64,000 bases of DNA from Melanocharis versteri (taxonomy: Eukaryota > Chordata > Aves > Passeriformes > Melanocharitidae): the NCBI GenBank assembly GCA_013397845.1, contig VZTG01005155.1, forward strand, positions 242,907-306,906. Direction: 5' to 3'. Made by a program: the position numbers and the translations under genes. Every line of letters begins with the position of its first letter. Position 1 is the first letter of the stretch. A model generated the notes under the pieces. That model was not told the DNA's origin, ran no database searches, and worked only from the letters and a program-made list of their open reading frames with translations. This document shows, in pieces, positions 41,139 through 52,704 of the stretch.

Positions 41139-43699
41139 CAGTTATTCTCTCCTGACACAACAGTTCTAATGGTTCAGGACATGGCACATCTCATCACACT
41201 GTGTGCTGCCAGGATAAGAACCAGGTAAGGATGCTATTGCTGGGCAACCACATGGGCAGTTTCTAGCGGATTCATCAGCAATTACTTAATTTGAGGTGGC
41301 TTTTTTGTGTCGTGACTACATTGGAGCTTGGTGGCCAAATTCCTGATTTGGAGAGGGATTTTCTACAGCCAAAAATGTGTAGTCCAAGTCAGTCTTAAAT
41401 TAGATACCTCTACTTAGACAAGTGATTTCCTGTCTCTATTGCCTGTATTGAGTCATTCTCCACTGAGCATAATGGGAGTCTAGACTCTGTTGTAGCCATG
41501 TCCATTTAGGTTTGAATTTGGTGCTGAATTTCCCCCTATTCTGTTCACCAGTGGGATGAGAGGGATGAGAGCTTTCTGGGAGCTAATTAGTGGCAATAAC
41601 TTGAAGCCTCTTGTCCATTTATCGTTATTATCTTTATAATATGACTGAGACCATTTTGGGCCTGTGACCCAGGAGATATAACCAGAGCAGGGTACCTCAA
41701 AGGCTGTCTTGTCACTGGAATATTTTTAACTTGTTAATATAAAATCCTGCTGAGGCAAAGCTCTGTAGTTCATGCAAAACAACTCAAAACGAACTGGGTT
41801 TATCTGAACCTGTCTTCATTAGGATCTCATGTTGACTTTGCTGTTTGATTTAGCAATAAACTGTAAAAGACAACATTTTGGAAGCCAGTCTAATGAAGAT
41901 ACTGAGAGTGATATTCTTCTGACCACGTTTGAATCTGAGAAGATTACTTCAGGCTTTATTCCCTTTTTTGTCAATGAGAAGAAGCAGGAATTCAGAATAT
42001 GAGTCATCTGACCTATTTTAGATGTCCATTTTGGAGTGATAAGTTGCAGATGAGATGCTGATTTCTCCCCATTGAGTACCAGAGGACCAGAGGGGGATTA
42101 GTTTAGATGCAGGTGACTGATGGGATTGGAGGAACTCATCCCCTCCCCACTTCAGAGTACAGTGTTTGGCCTTATCGGCAATAGCTTTATCACCCCGTAA
42201 ATGCCATGGCTGATATGGGATTTGTCCCTGGACAAGTCTGCATGGAGATGAGAGCAGCCCCTGGAACTGGATCTCCATTTCCATTTGAGAATGATTCACA
42301 GCCCACCGAGGTCAATGGGAATCTTGCCAGTGGCTTCAGTGGGCTTTGCAAACCCCAGGGTTTCAGCATACATTAATTTAGCATCTGAGTGCCACAATTT
42401 AAAATAACGTCATTCTCCTGGGCTTTATTATCAATGTTTTGCCAAAGGTCAGCACTCTCACAGCAGAGCTGGCAGGGCAAAGTGAGCCACAGATTAATAC
42501 AGGGGTTCACTCGGTCATAAAAGGCTGTGCATGTGCTATTCCTAACAGGATATGCCTTCTCTCGGTACCCGAGTCTCCTCTGGTGTGGTTGATCTAGTCC
42601 AAAGTCTTCATCATCATAGAAATCCATACTTAATCCCTTTGTCCATCTCCTCCAAGGCTGCCAGTTTACAAAGGCTGTGGTTTACAAAGAACAGCCTCCC
42701 CATCCAATCCCCACCCCCTGATGTGTGATCTCTGTCCTTTCAGCCTTCGACCACCTTGAAGCTGCATCTCAGCAGGAAGTCTGGTGGGTTGAACAAATCA
42801 CCTCTGATAAACAGGGGACTGAAAGTACCTTTGATAAGAATTCAAGGTAGACAAAAAATTTGGGGTAAAAACTGCATGTTCTTCTTTTCTGCCGGGCAGG
42901 CAGAGATGTTGCTTATTTGAAGGAAAACTATTAAGAGAATATTCAGTATTGAATTGTATAACCGAAGCTTGAAACTTCATTAATTAACAATTAAATAACT
43001 TGAAAGGATATTGTAGCTTGTGGGGCAAGCAAGCACTTTAGAGAGAAAATTGAAGGGTTTAAGGATTTGTCTTATTTTTGTGGCATTGTGGGTGCTTTTG
43101 CAATACTTATACTTTTACTCACCCCACTGCCCCAGACATAATTTTCAGTATCTGGGAAAGATTATTCTTTTATAGCCCACAGAATGCTTCAGAGAACACG
43201 CTGCTGCCTTACTAGAAGAGCCTTACAGGTACCAACAATTTTCTGCATCAAAAAAGGGGCGAACTCATGTTCTCTGTGTTGTCCAGGTCAGTGTGGTGTG
43301 ACTTTCACAGTCAAACCAGGATCATTCAGATACTAATAACATCATTGTCCTGGTCATGTTTCTACAGGAAGGAACTGGTAATTAAAAACCTTTGGGAAAA
43401 TAATTTTAAAGTTGGACAGCTAAAAGACTTTGTTTTGTTTTAAATAGCAAACAGGCTCCCTGACTACTGCATGCTTTGCATGGGCTGCTCTATTCCAACT
43501 GAGGAATTTCAGTTTTGGTAGTAATGGAAACAAGGGGAATATAACACAGTTAATAGCCTTAACTCAAGATTTGAGACCATATGTTCCATTTCATCCTTTC
43601 TTACAGGTTTCTTGTGTTGCTTAGAATGTCTGTCAGGACAGGATTCAGATCTACCAAATTTAGGGGGCTTATTTAAGACACCTCGCTGGGCTCTCTGTA

Positions 43700-43890
43700 G
43701 TCACAGAATTTTTTGGGTTGGATGGGGCCTTAAAGATCATCGTGTGCCACCCCTGCCTTGGGCAGTGACACCTTCCACTATCCCAGGTTGCTCCAAGCCC
43801 CGCTCAACCTGGCCTTGGACACTTCCAAGGATGGGGCAGCCACAGCCTCTCTGGGCAACTGTTCCAGTGCCTCACCACCCTCACAGTGAA
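43700..43890 (-). mobile_element. CR1 LINE 3' fragment
   Basis: Reverse AGTCACAGAATTTTTTGGG to GCCTCACCACCCTCACAG; a microsatellite follows directly. Confidence 0.88.
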
Positions 43891-43899
43891 TAATGATGG

Positions 43900-43971
43900 T
43901 ATTATTATTATTATTACTACTACTACTATTATTATTATTATTGCTATTATTGCTATTATTAAATTTAATGT
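43900..43971. repeat. ATT/ACT microsatellite
   Basis: About 72 bases of imperfect trinucleotide repeat (ATT, ACT, GCTATT units) at the 5'-truncated end of a CR1. Confidence 0.9.
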
Positions 43972-44550
43972 CAATAGGCACTTCCAAATAACAACTGATC
44001 TCATCCAGAGGAGGTGCGTATTTCTCCACCAAGAGCGCCTTTCACTTCAAAGATCTTTCACTGTTGACTCCAGGAGAAGTCTGGATGACCAGTTTCAACC
44101 AGATCTGAAGCTTTTAAATGGTTTTATTTGGCTGAAATACATTCTGTGGTGAAGTTAGGGCTATGAAATCTATTTAAATACATGTGAAAGATTTTAATAT
44201 ATTCAGTTACAAGCCAATAAATGTTTGCTTCAAATGTTCGGGTTATAAAAACCATTTCAACATGTGTGACAGGAAAATATTTTAATATATTCAGTTACAG
44301 GAAAAAATAGATTGGTATTACCCTGTCAACTCCGCACATTAAAATGGTCACAAGTCGGTATGACAGCAATGATGAGTGAAAAAAAAGGGTCATAATTATT
44401 GTTCTTCATTTACCTCATGGTTTTTTCTGCCTGCTATATTCATGCTGTCAGAGTTTTTCTAAATAACCATAATGGAGAGAGATGGGCTAGAATTTCCTCT
44501 TCTGAATGAATACAGAGATTCTCTCCTGATGAGGACATGGAGTCTACGAG

Positions 44551-44572
44551 CAAACAAACAAACAAACAAACA
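44551..44572. repeat. AAAC simple repeat
   Basis: About five CAAA units just 5' of the long CR1 copy. Confidence 0.85.
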
Positions 44573-44689
44573 TTTGCAATGCCGACTGAATGGAAAACGC
44601 TACTCCACTTCCAGATGAGCCCAAGTGAGCCCTGGGGACCTTTGTCCCCGTGTCCTGATCTGAGTTCAGCAAGCCCCCAAGCGCCAAAC

Positions 44690-45458
44690 CTGTGTGAACC
44701 TCATGAAATTCAACGAGGCCAAGTGCAAGATGCTGCACCTGGGTCAGGGCAACCCCTGGTATCAACCCAGAGAATGGATTGGGAGCTGCCCTGCTGAGGA
44801 GGACTCGGGGGAGCTGGTGAATGAAAAGCTGGCCATGACTTGGCAATGACTGGTCATTTCTTGCACTTGCAGCCCAAAAAGCCAAGTGTCCTGGGCTGCA
44901 TCAGAACCAGCCTGGACAGTGGGTCAAGGGAGGCGATTCTCTTTCTCTGCTTTGCTCTTGTGATATCCTACCTGGAGTGTTGCATCCAGCTCTGGGAACA
45001 CCAACACAAGAAAGACATGGACATGTTGGAGCAGGTCCATAGGGGGCCACAAAGATGCTCCAAGGGCTGGAGCGCCTCTGCTCTGGGGCCAGACTGGGAG
45101 AGCTGGGGGTGTTCACCTGGTGAAGAGAAGGCTCTGGAGGACCTTAGATCCCCTTCCAAGAAAGCCAAAAAGGGAATTTTTGCAAGGGTATTTAGTGACA
45201 GGACAGGGGACAATGGCTTCAAACTGAGAGGGGATATATTTAGGTTAAATATGAGAAAGAAATTCTTCTCTGTGAGGGTGGTGAGGCCCTGGCACAGGTT
45301 GCCCTGAGAAGCTGTGGCTGCCCCATCCCTGGAAGTGTCCAAGGCCAGGTTGGACGGGCCTTGGAGCAACCTGGGATAGTGGAAGGTGTCCCTGTCCATG
45401 GCAGGGGCTGAAATGAGATAATCTTTAAGGTCCCATCCAACTAAAAAAATTCTGTTCC
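44690..45458 (+). mobile_element. Longest CR1 LINE copy, with ORF2 3' end
   Basis: About 770 bases. The 5' part matches the end of the CR1 reverse transcriptase ORF (a frame with NLMKFNEAKCKMLHLG), broken by stops. Then comes the 3' UTR with CCCTGGCACAGGTTGCCC and a degenerate tail. Not active. Confidence 0.88.
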
Positions 45459-45534
45459 CATGAAAGTGTGTCAGTGGTTTAAAGGTATAAAGAAGAAATC
45501 TTTTATTTGCATCCATAGTTCAGTTCTGGGCATT

Positions 45535-45660
45535 AAAGCACAGAAAGATTTAATCCCTGGTCAAAAAGTAGTGACAGGAAGACTGTGGCAAGGCAAAGAT
45601 CTGAATCCAGCATGGCCCAGGGCCCTCACCACAAGACATTTTTTTCTGAGGGTTTTTCAG
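45535..45660 (+). mobile_element. Possible ancient SINE/LINE (MIR- or L3-like) fragment
   Basis: The pattern GAAGACTGTGGCAAGGCAAA, GATCTGAATCCAGCATGG, CCCTCACCACAAGAC resembles the conserved core of old amniote repeats. Resemblance only; no alignment done. Confidence 0.4.
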
Positions 45661-47199
45661 TGTAATTGAGTGCAAGAAGTATTCACAGTCTCTGTTGCTG
45701 TTTTTGACCAGTCTATTAGATAATAATCTGAACCAGCCTCTTAGAAGCAAGACAATACTTTTCTGATGTACAGCAGATAACCTGAGCAGCAGGGGAATTG
45801 ATGTCATCCCTACCTGAGATGCAGGAGGCTCCAGTGATGCTTTTCTGAGGCCCTTCCTCATCTTACGAGTTTTTCACTGTCGGGTGGCCCATGGAAGGCA
45901 AGCAGAGGGATAACTCAATATTAGCAAAACAAACTGAGCACTGTTTAAATATGGGGGAAAGAGCTGGAAGTTTCTCTCTGCAAATACAGGGAATACCCAC
46001 TAAATATTTAACTTACTCCCACCTTTGTTTCCTGTCAAGTATCAAGAGCAATGAGCAGAGGACCTAGCTACAAGTCAATAAAACTTGTGGGATTAATTTT
46101 TTACGAGTTTAATGATCTCTTATATCCCTGCAAAGGGCATTTCACACCACTGCAAAGGAGTGGAGTGCAAAGAAGTAAAACCTAAAGCACTTTCCAAGGT
46201 GTGGAAAATGCTCTCTGAAAGCAACGTGTTGCTGCAGCTCAGTTACCCTTGAAAACTCAAGCAATTAAAATGCTGGTGACTAACAAATAATAATTTTGAG
46301 AAAGTAGTTTTTCTTCTTTCCCTTGCAGTCCTACGCTGTGCCGTATTTGCAGCCATCTTGAACTGGCAGTTTTGTGTAGCAGGAATTAACCACTACTTGG
46401 CTTAAAGGGTCAAAAGACCTCTAAAAGGAAGTCAAGACAGAATAGCTGTGACTTCTCTCACTCGTATGATTATAATCTGAAAGCTGGAAAGGAGACCTGA
46501 ACATACTTTCATGAAGAAAAGTGGCAGAGGGTCTTGACATGAGGCTTCTGGTGCTCTCCCTGCTGCCGGGGACCTTTAAACTCCGAGCAATGTCTTCCAC
46601 TGGAAGTTAAAATCCAGGGAAGTTGCCTGAGCAGTGGGTTGCTGTGATAGTTGTCAGTCAGGCAGCTCTGCTCAATGCTGTCCTTAACAGGGTCATTGTC
46701 AAAGAACTGGTGGTGCCACCACAGTTTATTGCAGAGCAGAAATTTTGTCTTCCCCATTCTACCTAATAAGAGATTTTTTATCATCAAGCATCTGTTGTGC
46801 CTTTTTTCCCCAATCTTTTTTCTTTCTCCATTAAACCTTGTGTTCCACATTAAACAAGGAAACCTGTACTTTTCCATCCAAGAGAAGCATCTCCATGAAT
46901 CTGCACTCTTATCTGCCACTATATTTTTGCAGAATTCAGTCTCAGCTATTTTTCTTTTCTCTAAATAATAAGTTGTAATCCTGGCATTTTTGAATTCCCA
47001 GCGTGGGTCTATTTGGAAATTAGTAAGAGTAATTCTAATATGAAAGAAAATTGGCCTCTTTAAGCTATTGTTGTGTCACAATGGTGCTGAAAGGCACAAG
47101 CCAACAGCGTCGCTGCTTTGTTACCAGGCACTGGGCAGACGTAGCTGGAGATCAGTCAGACCTTGGAAAATGTACAATTTCAGCGGGTCAATCAGAGGC

Positions 47200-47275
47200 A
47201 GCGAGAGGAAGGAAGTGACTTGAGGAGTGTCACACAGTAGGCAGCAGCAGAGCCAGGGCTGTGCCATCGAGTTCA
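47200..47275 (+). mobile_element. Possible ancient MIR/L3-like fragment
   Basis: AAGTGACTTGAGGAGTGTCA followed by CACAGTAGGCAGCAGCAGAG and CCAGGGCTGTGCC resembles the old amniote repeat core. Confidence 0.4.
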
Positions 47276-48519
47276 TCTGTAGTGCCATAGGACTGCACCC
47301 TTGGACCCTGCCCCACTGTCTGTGTGGGATACACAGCCATGCCTGCCTGGGGTCACATCCCTGGGCTGCTCTATTCCTGCCTTGGCGGAGAGACTGGAAC
47401 AGGGAGTAGAGGTGGGTGCACCCAAACAGTGTGCAGAGGCCCCGTGGTGCCAACACAACTGGGTTTCACCATTTGGGTGAAGATTATCAGTGTATAATCA
47501 GCTCTGTTCCCAAAGGTTGTGTAAACACCCTGATCTCTTGTCTCCCAAGACAAGATTCCAAGTGGCTGGAATGTGTTGCTTCCCAGGTCACCATTCTCTG
47601 TAACCACACTCCTGCTTGCCCAGAGGTGTGCTCACCCTAGAGGTGTGCAGAGGGTGATGAGACAGAGCTGCTGCCCAGCAATATTCCTGTGGTGGCTGAA
47701 TCCCGGGTGCTCCATTCTACAAATCATGGGATTTTTTTTTCCCGTGGTCTGAATGACACAAAGAAATCGTGAATAAATGGAGTGCAGGACCAAAATGCAA
47801 AGGAAAAGTCGGTGGAGCTTGCTACCAAAAACTACATGTCAATAAATGGTTGAAAAAATACTTTAACTGTGAGAAAGTGTCCCGGTGTGATTATTTGTGC
47901 AATATCCAGCATAACAGGGTATAGTTTTGTCTTTGAGACCTTGGAAATGAGAGAGTTATTGCTGTTCATAGCGCTGTTAAACTGAGATCTGGGAACACTG
48001 GCACCCTATTAAATATGAGCAGGTTTGCAATGTCAAATTCCATTGCATGGGCAATACATTTTATTCTTCTCTTTTCTTGACACAATAGCAGCTTTCATTT
48101 TACTTTAGCACCTATGGTGCCATTTCCTTTCCACTCTTAGTGTATTAGAGTCTATCCTCTCACACCCCTGAAATAGCTGTAATATGCTTCATACTTGCAT
48201 GTTGAATAAACCTTTTCATATCTCATTCCAATCTCTCCCTTCCCACCCTCTGCTGTGTTTCTCCTTTGCCTTGTTTTCTCAAATTAGAGCCTTTCATTGC
48301 ATATTTAAGAACACTGGGGGAAAAAAAGAAAAAAAAGTCCCTCTGAGGGCAGCCTATTGCCCAGTTGAAAAGAGCTGGCTTGTCATGTCAGGGACATCTT
48401 TACTCCATGTGTCACTTTCTTCACTGCTATACCTGGCTTTTTTTTCACCAGTGCAGCACGAATATCATGGTTACAAAAAATGATGACTTTGTTTAATAAA
48501 TGTGAACTTCTGGCTTCAG

Positions 48520-48845
48520 TTCTACCACCTTTCCCCAGCTCTGTTCCCTTCCCTGGACACGCTCCAGCCCCTCAATGTTTCTTTTGCCCAGAACTGACCC
48601 CAGGATTTGAGGTGTGGCCTCAGCAGTGCCCAGCACAGGGGACAGTCACTTCCCTGACCATGCTCGCCACACCACGGCTGGTACAGCCCAGGTGCCATTT
48701 GCCTTCTTGGCCACCTGGGCACACCTGGGCTCATGTCCAGTGCTGTCACCAGCACCCCCAGGTCCTTTTCCAGCTTTCCAGGCACTCTTTCCCCAGCCTG
48801 CAGCGCTGCAGGGGTTGTTGTGACCAAAGTTGCTCACTTGGACTG
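48520..48845 (-). mobile_element. CR1 LINE internal fragment
   Basis: Reverse copy of the CR1 ORF2 3' region: CCCCAGCTCTGTTCCCTTCC, GACCCCAGGATTTGAGGTG, CACCCCCAGGTCCTTTTCC. It gives misleading open frames. Confidence 0.85.
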
Positions 48846-51102
48846 GGCTAACCAACACACAAGTATTATATATTAAACTGGTTGTAGTGAAAGAGCAAAA
48901 GGTATTGATCCAACTGGATTCTTCAGTTCCTGCCAAGGGAACTTAGGGAGTTTAGTATCCCTAGACTGAATTTGGACTTGCAAGTCAGTGCAAGCATCCA
49001 GAAGAAAAAAATTTAAAAATTACTGTGCTTGAGGTTGCAAATACCAGCTTAAACAAGATTTAGTTGTTGAAAGCATACAACTCCATGGGGAGACTCTGAG
49101 AATTCCACTTAAATGCTGGTTCTGGTTTTCATAAATAGAGGTGAAAGCTAGAGAAGCTCAGCTAGAGGTTTCAGCTCAAAGATGAGCTTCCAAAAGTAAA
49201 ACTGCAGAAATCAGCGAATATTTAAGAGGAAGGAAGTTGTAGGAATTCCTGGAGGATATGATGAAGTCATCTCCTCTAAGGAGTTTGGAAAAGGTGGCAT
49301 TTCTTTATAAAAAAGCTTGAGTTGTGCATCATGGCAGAGGTGTTTTGCATCAAGGAGAGGGCACTCAAAAGGATCTGTCCCCACAGACTGTTTGCACACA
49401 CTCTGCTCACTTGAGATCTCAGAGTCTTCACAAAGACAAAATCTGTACAGAGCAGCCAGAGATAAAAGGGGATAACAAAGCCATGTCCTCTTCTAAATGA
49501 TACATGATTATTTTTATAGACACTTCTGATAAGGACCCAGATTCATAGCCCTCCCCACATATCAGGAAATAGCAGTGATTTTGATATATGGTACCAAACA
49601 CAACCCAGTATTCATGTCCCAGACAGCTCCAAACACTGAGATGTTTTATCTCTGCAAAATGAACCACTACATAGTGGCAAACTAATTATTCAGAGCAATT
49701 CCCTTTTTCCTACAGATTCAGAATACTCTTTATTTTTTTCCCTGTGGAAAGTAAAAACAAAGGTGTTTCATTCTCACAGGGTACATCAAGTCCTCAACTC
49801 ATACTCTGTTTTATGCCAACAATGGGAACTTGTTTTATATATACGTCCACATTTACATCAAGTATGTATAACAGTTTCATGGCGAGTTCATTTTTTGCTT
49901 GAGGTTTCACATAACCTTTCAGAATGAGTAGGTATCAACTTCATCCTTCCATCTGTCTCATTTCATGAGTACTTTATTAAATCAAAAATAAGTTTCACAA
50001 AACAATTCTAAAATATGAACCCCCTCCCCCAAATCTGTGTCTTTCAGGATGTATATGCTTGGGCTGTTGAGAAGAGGTCATCCGGATTGATCTGATGTGC
50101 AGGAAGATGGTGATGAGCACAGCTTGCTATTGTTAAACAACACATGAACAATGCACTGGGTTTGGGATCAGTCAACTCTTCTGGTTTTAATAATTCGTTT
50201 TCTTTTCTTCTATTTCGTAACGGGACTGTTGATGTAATCCTACCCCATGTGAATGTTAAGTTGAGGGTTTCACAATAAATGAAATGCCATCTAAACCAGC
50301 ATGAAAGAGCCACACAGTGTAATCTAGGGTGCCTGCAAGAGCTGGCAGAGGACTGGGCTCCTGATGTAGCCAGTGGAGTCTCCAGTAATTAAATAATAAT
50401 CAGCAATTAAAATCTCAGCAAAAGGTTTTAATCTTGCCTTTGGTCTCCTTGCTTGCCTGAAGAAAGACAGTGTTTTATTTCAGTAGTGAGAGGATGGACT
50501 GTGCAACAAGTGAGAAAGCAGGAGATCTGGCTGGGATTGGGTGACATCAGGCTCCTTGAACTGAGCCCTCTGCCATGGTTTCACCAAGAAAGGCCAAAAA
50601 GAAACATTAAGTGAGATGACTGCATAGCACAGGCCAAGAATTTTATCAAGAAAGGGTTTTATCAGAATTATAAGCTCTATTCGAGAACTTTAAAACAGTC
50701 AATCCTCATCCAGTTGCTGCACCTTGAGAATCTATTTCTCACGTAAATGTTTGCACTCAGGATAAGAGCAAAACCCAGGGGCAACATCTGTACCAGAACA
50801 AAACACTTTGTTTTCAAAGCTGATGATGTTACTGCTTTCTGGAAACAATCCTGGGCTCATTTTAGCCAACCTGTGCCTGGGAATGCCAGGACAGTGCCAG
50901 CTGGCCCAGCATAAATCAGTGCCAGGAACTGTTCTGTGAGTTTAACAAGGTGAGCAGTCGGATTCCTGACTCTTTGTGGTGATCTGGCATTGTTTAATTT
51001 ACCAATACAGTGGTTTTGTGTACTGGAATAAGTGTCAGAACATGGCAATTTTCTACTTTCTGCCACAGGATTTGTGTCTTTTGCTACTCTGGCAGACATT
51101 TC

Positions 51103-51212
51103 TCCCTGTCCTGGTTCTGCCCAGGTGCTATAGAATCACCTCCACGTCCTGGCCATGCCCCTCCTGACTGCTGCAAAAATTAACCCTGTCCTGGCCAGAA
51201 CCAGGACACTAC
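51103..51212 (+). mobile_element. Possible LTR-derived fragment
   Basis: GCTGCAAAAATTAACCCTGT with CTGGCCAGAACCAGGACAC resembles a recurrent avian LTR end. No coding region, primer-binding site or second LTR is seen. Confidence 0.35.
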
Positions 51213-51782
51213 TCCAAAATGGTATCAAATGGTGACCTCTCTTTCTTGCACAGACTACACCGAAGTGACCAAGCTGATTGAAACTCTCAGTACTGGGCAT
51301 GTTTTTGAGACATCACCTCTGTCCTTTTTTATTTTATTCTGATAGAAGAACTTCCTTTTATGGTTAACACTGTATGTATCTTTCCTTCCTATGCTAAATT
51401 GAGTCTTGCTTATACACCCATGGCTTGAAAGCATTGCAACAACCACCCACATTCATTCAGCTGACTCTCCACTGCTGAGGAACATTCAGTGAAAGGCACC
51501 TCCACTGAACATCTCATGAGCAGCTGCTGGATTTCATGAGTTAAGTGGTGTCTTTATTCCAAAACTGTGTGAGACTTTGAGCAGAAAGGCACTGGAACAA
51601 CTGTTGTGGAGTCTCCATGCTTGGAGATATACAAAACCCTGCTGAAGTGAAAGGCTTTTAAAGTCTTCCAGATTCCAAAGTTTTCCACAGTTTAGGCTGT
51701 TACTGCTATGCTTGAGCACCTAAATTCCACCTAGATTGCACTTGAGATGCCTCCATGCTCTTGTGAATTTAAAATTCCTTGT

Positions 51783-51886
51783 CACAGAATCACAGAATGG
51801 TTTGGGCTGGAGGGGACCTTGAAGACCATCTAGTTCCAGCCCCCTGCCATGGGCAAGGATGCCACCCACTAACCCAGGTCGCTCAT
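51783..51886 (-). mobile_element. CR1 LINE 3' fragment
   Basis: Reverse CACAGAATCACAGAATGGTT to CCAACCCAGGTCGCT-like end, about 0.75 kb upstream of opsin exon 1. Confidence 0.85.
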
Positions 51887-52631
51887 TATGGTGATTTTAG
51901 GCTCAGGTATTATACGGAGAAGGAAAACATGGAGGTGAGGTTCTGCTGTGGCTGCTTGCCAAGTCAGAACTCTGGAGTGTCACGGAGTGACCCCAGAGGT
52001 TGGTTCTCTTCTGGTGCACTGTGCTGGACCAAGCATCCTCTAGTTCTGCACTGGAGCAGCTCTGGCAGCCCTGTCTTCAGTGGTGTTACTGTGACCCTGC
52101 TGAGCCCCTGCAGCAAACAGCTTTCCTCTAACACTTCAACTCAGAGACCCCTGCCCCAGCCTCGTGTCTCCCATACTCAGCCGTAAGGCTGGAAAACAAA
52201 ACTCCCACCCTTCCTTCCCTTGCCTGCCCCCTCAGCCCGGCTTTATTTCCCAAGGCTGCTGATGGTTGAACAATTGGTTTTGCTCATCTGAGGGGATTTG
52301 CACTGTGAAGCTTCCCGACAAGCCGAGGAGCAGAAGGGTGGGAGAGGAGGGGTGGGAGGAGAGATGCTCTGCCAGCCAGCAAGGCGGGATCGCTCTGGCA
52401 GCAGCTCTGCCTGGCTTTCACTCTGCCTCCCAGGGGGAAATCCTTCCTCTCACTCCAGGCTTCTCCCCTGCCACGCCAGAGGCAGGACAAGGAGGCAGCA
52501 GAAGCGTCCCTCCACTGCCAGCACCCAACACCAGCTCACACCTGCAGCAGGCAAACCATGAGGACGAGCTCTTTGCTCCTGCAGCGTCTCCACCTTTGAT
52601 TGAAAACCTTCACCCACCTCCACAAGGGACC

Positions 52632-52704
52632 ATGGAGGAGCAGTACATTTCCAAACTCCACCCAGTAGTGGATTATGGAGCTGGGGTCTTTCTTCTAATC
52701 ATAG
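52632..52704 (+). CDS. OPN5L2: OPN5L2 coding exon 1
   Basis: Encodes MEEQYISKLHPVVDYGAGVF then LLII, the short extracellular N-terminus and the start of helix 1. The donor is GTGAGT and the exon ends in phase 1. No N-glycosylation sequon is visible in it. Confidence 0.85.

Larger units (their letters stand above)
34661..52631. other. Gene-poor intergenic region between divergent genes
   Basis: Eighteen kilobases separate the minus-strand zinc-finger gene from the plus-strand opsin. I found no exon with family-level support. Contents are CR1 copies listed separately, a T homopolymer at 38593-38626, an ATT microsatellite at 43900-43971, an AAAC repeat at 44551-44572, and weak ancient-repeat or LTR-like fragments. 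Stretches such as 41140-43699, 45660-47200 and 48850-51100 show no feature I can name. Confidence 0.6.

Noticed and set aside
42373..42627. Minus-strand 84-codon frame starting MDFYDDEDFGLDQ
   Set aside because: Acidic start looked exon-like, but no convincing splice sites, no family match, and it overlaps sequence resembling old repeats.
44840..45516. Open frames of 155 and 182 codons on opposite strands
   Set aside because: Both lie inside the long CR1 copy and reflect its decayed ORF2/3' UTR.
48480..48936. Overlapping frames of about 100 codons on both strands
   Set aside because: Antisense CR1 internal sequence.
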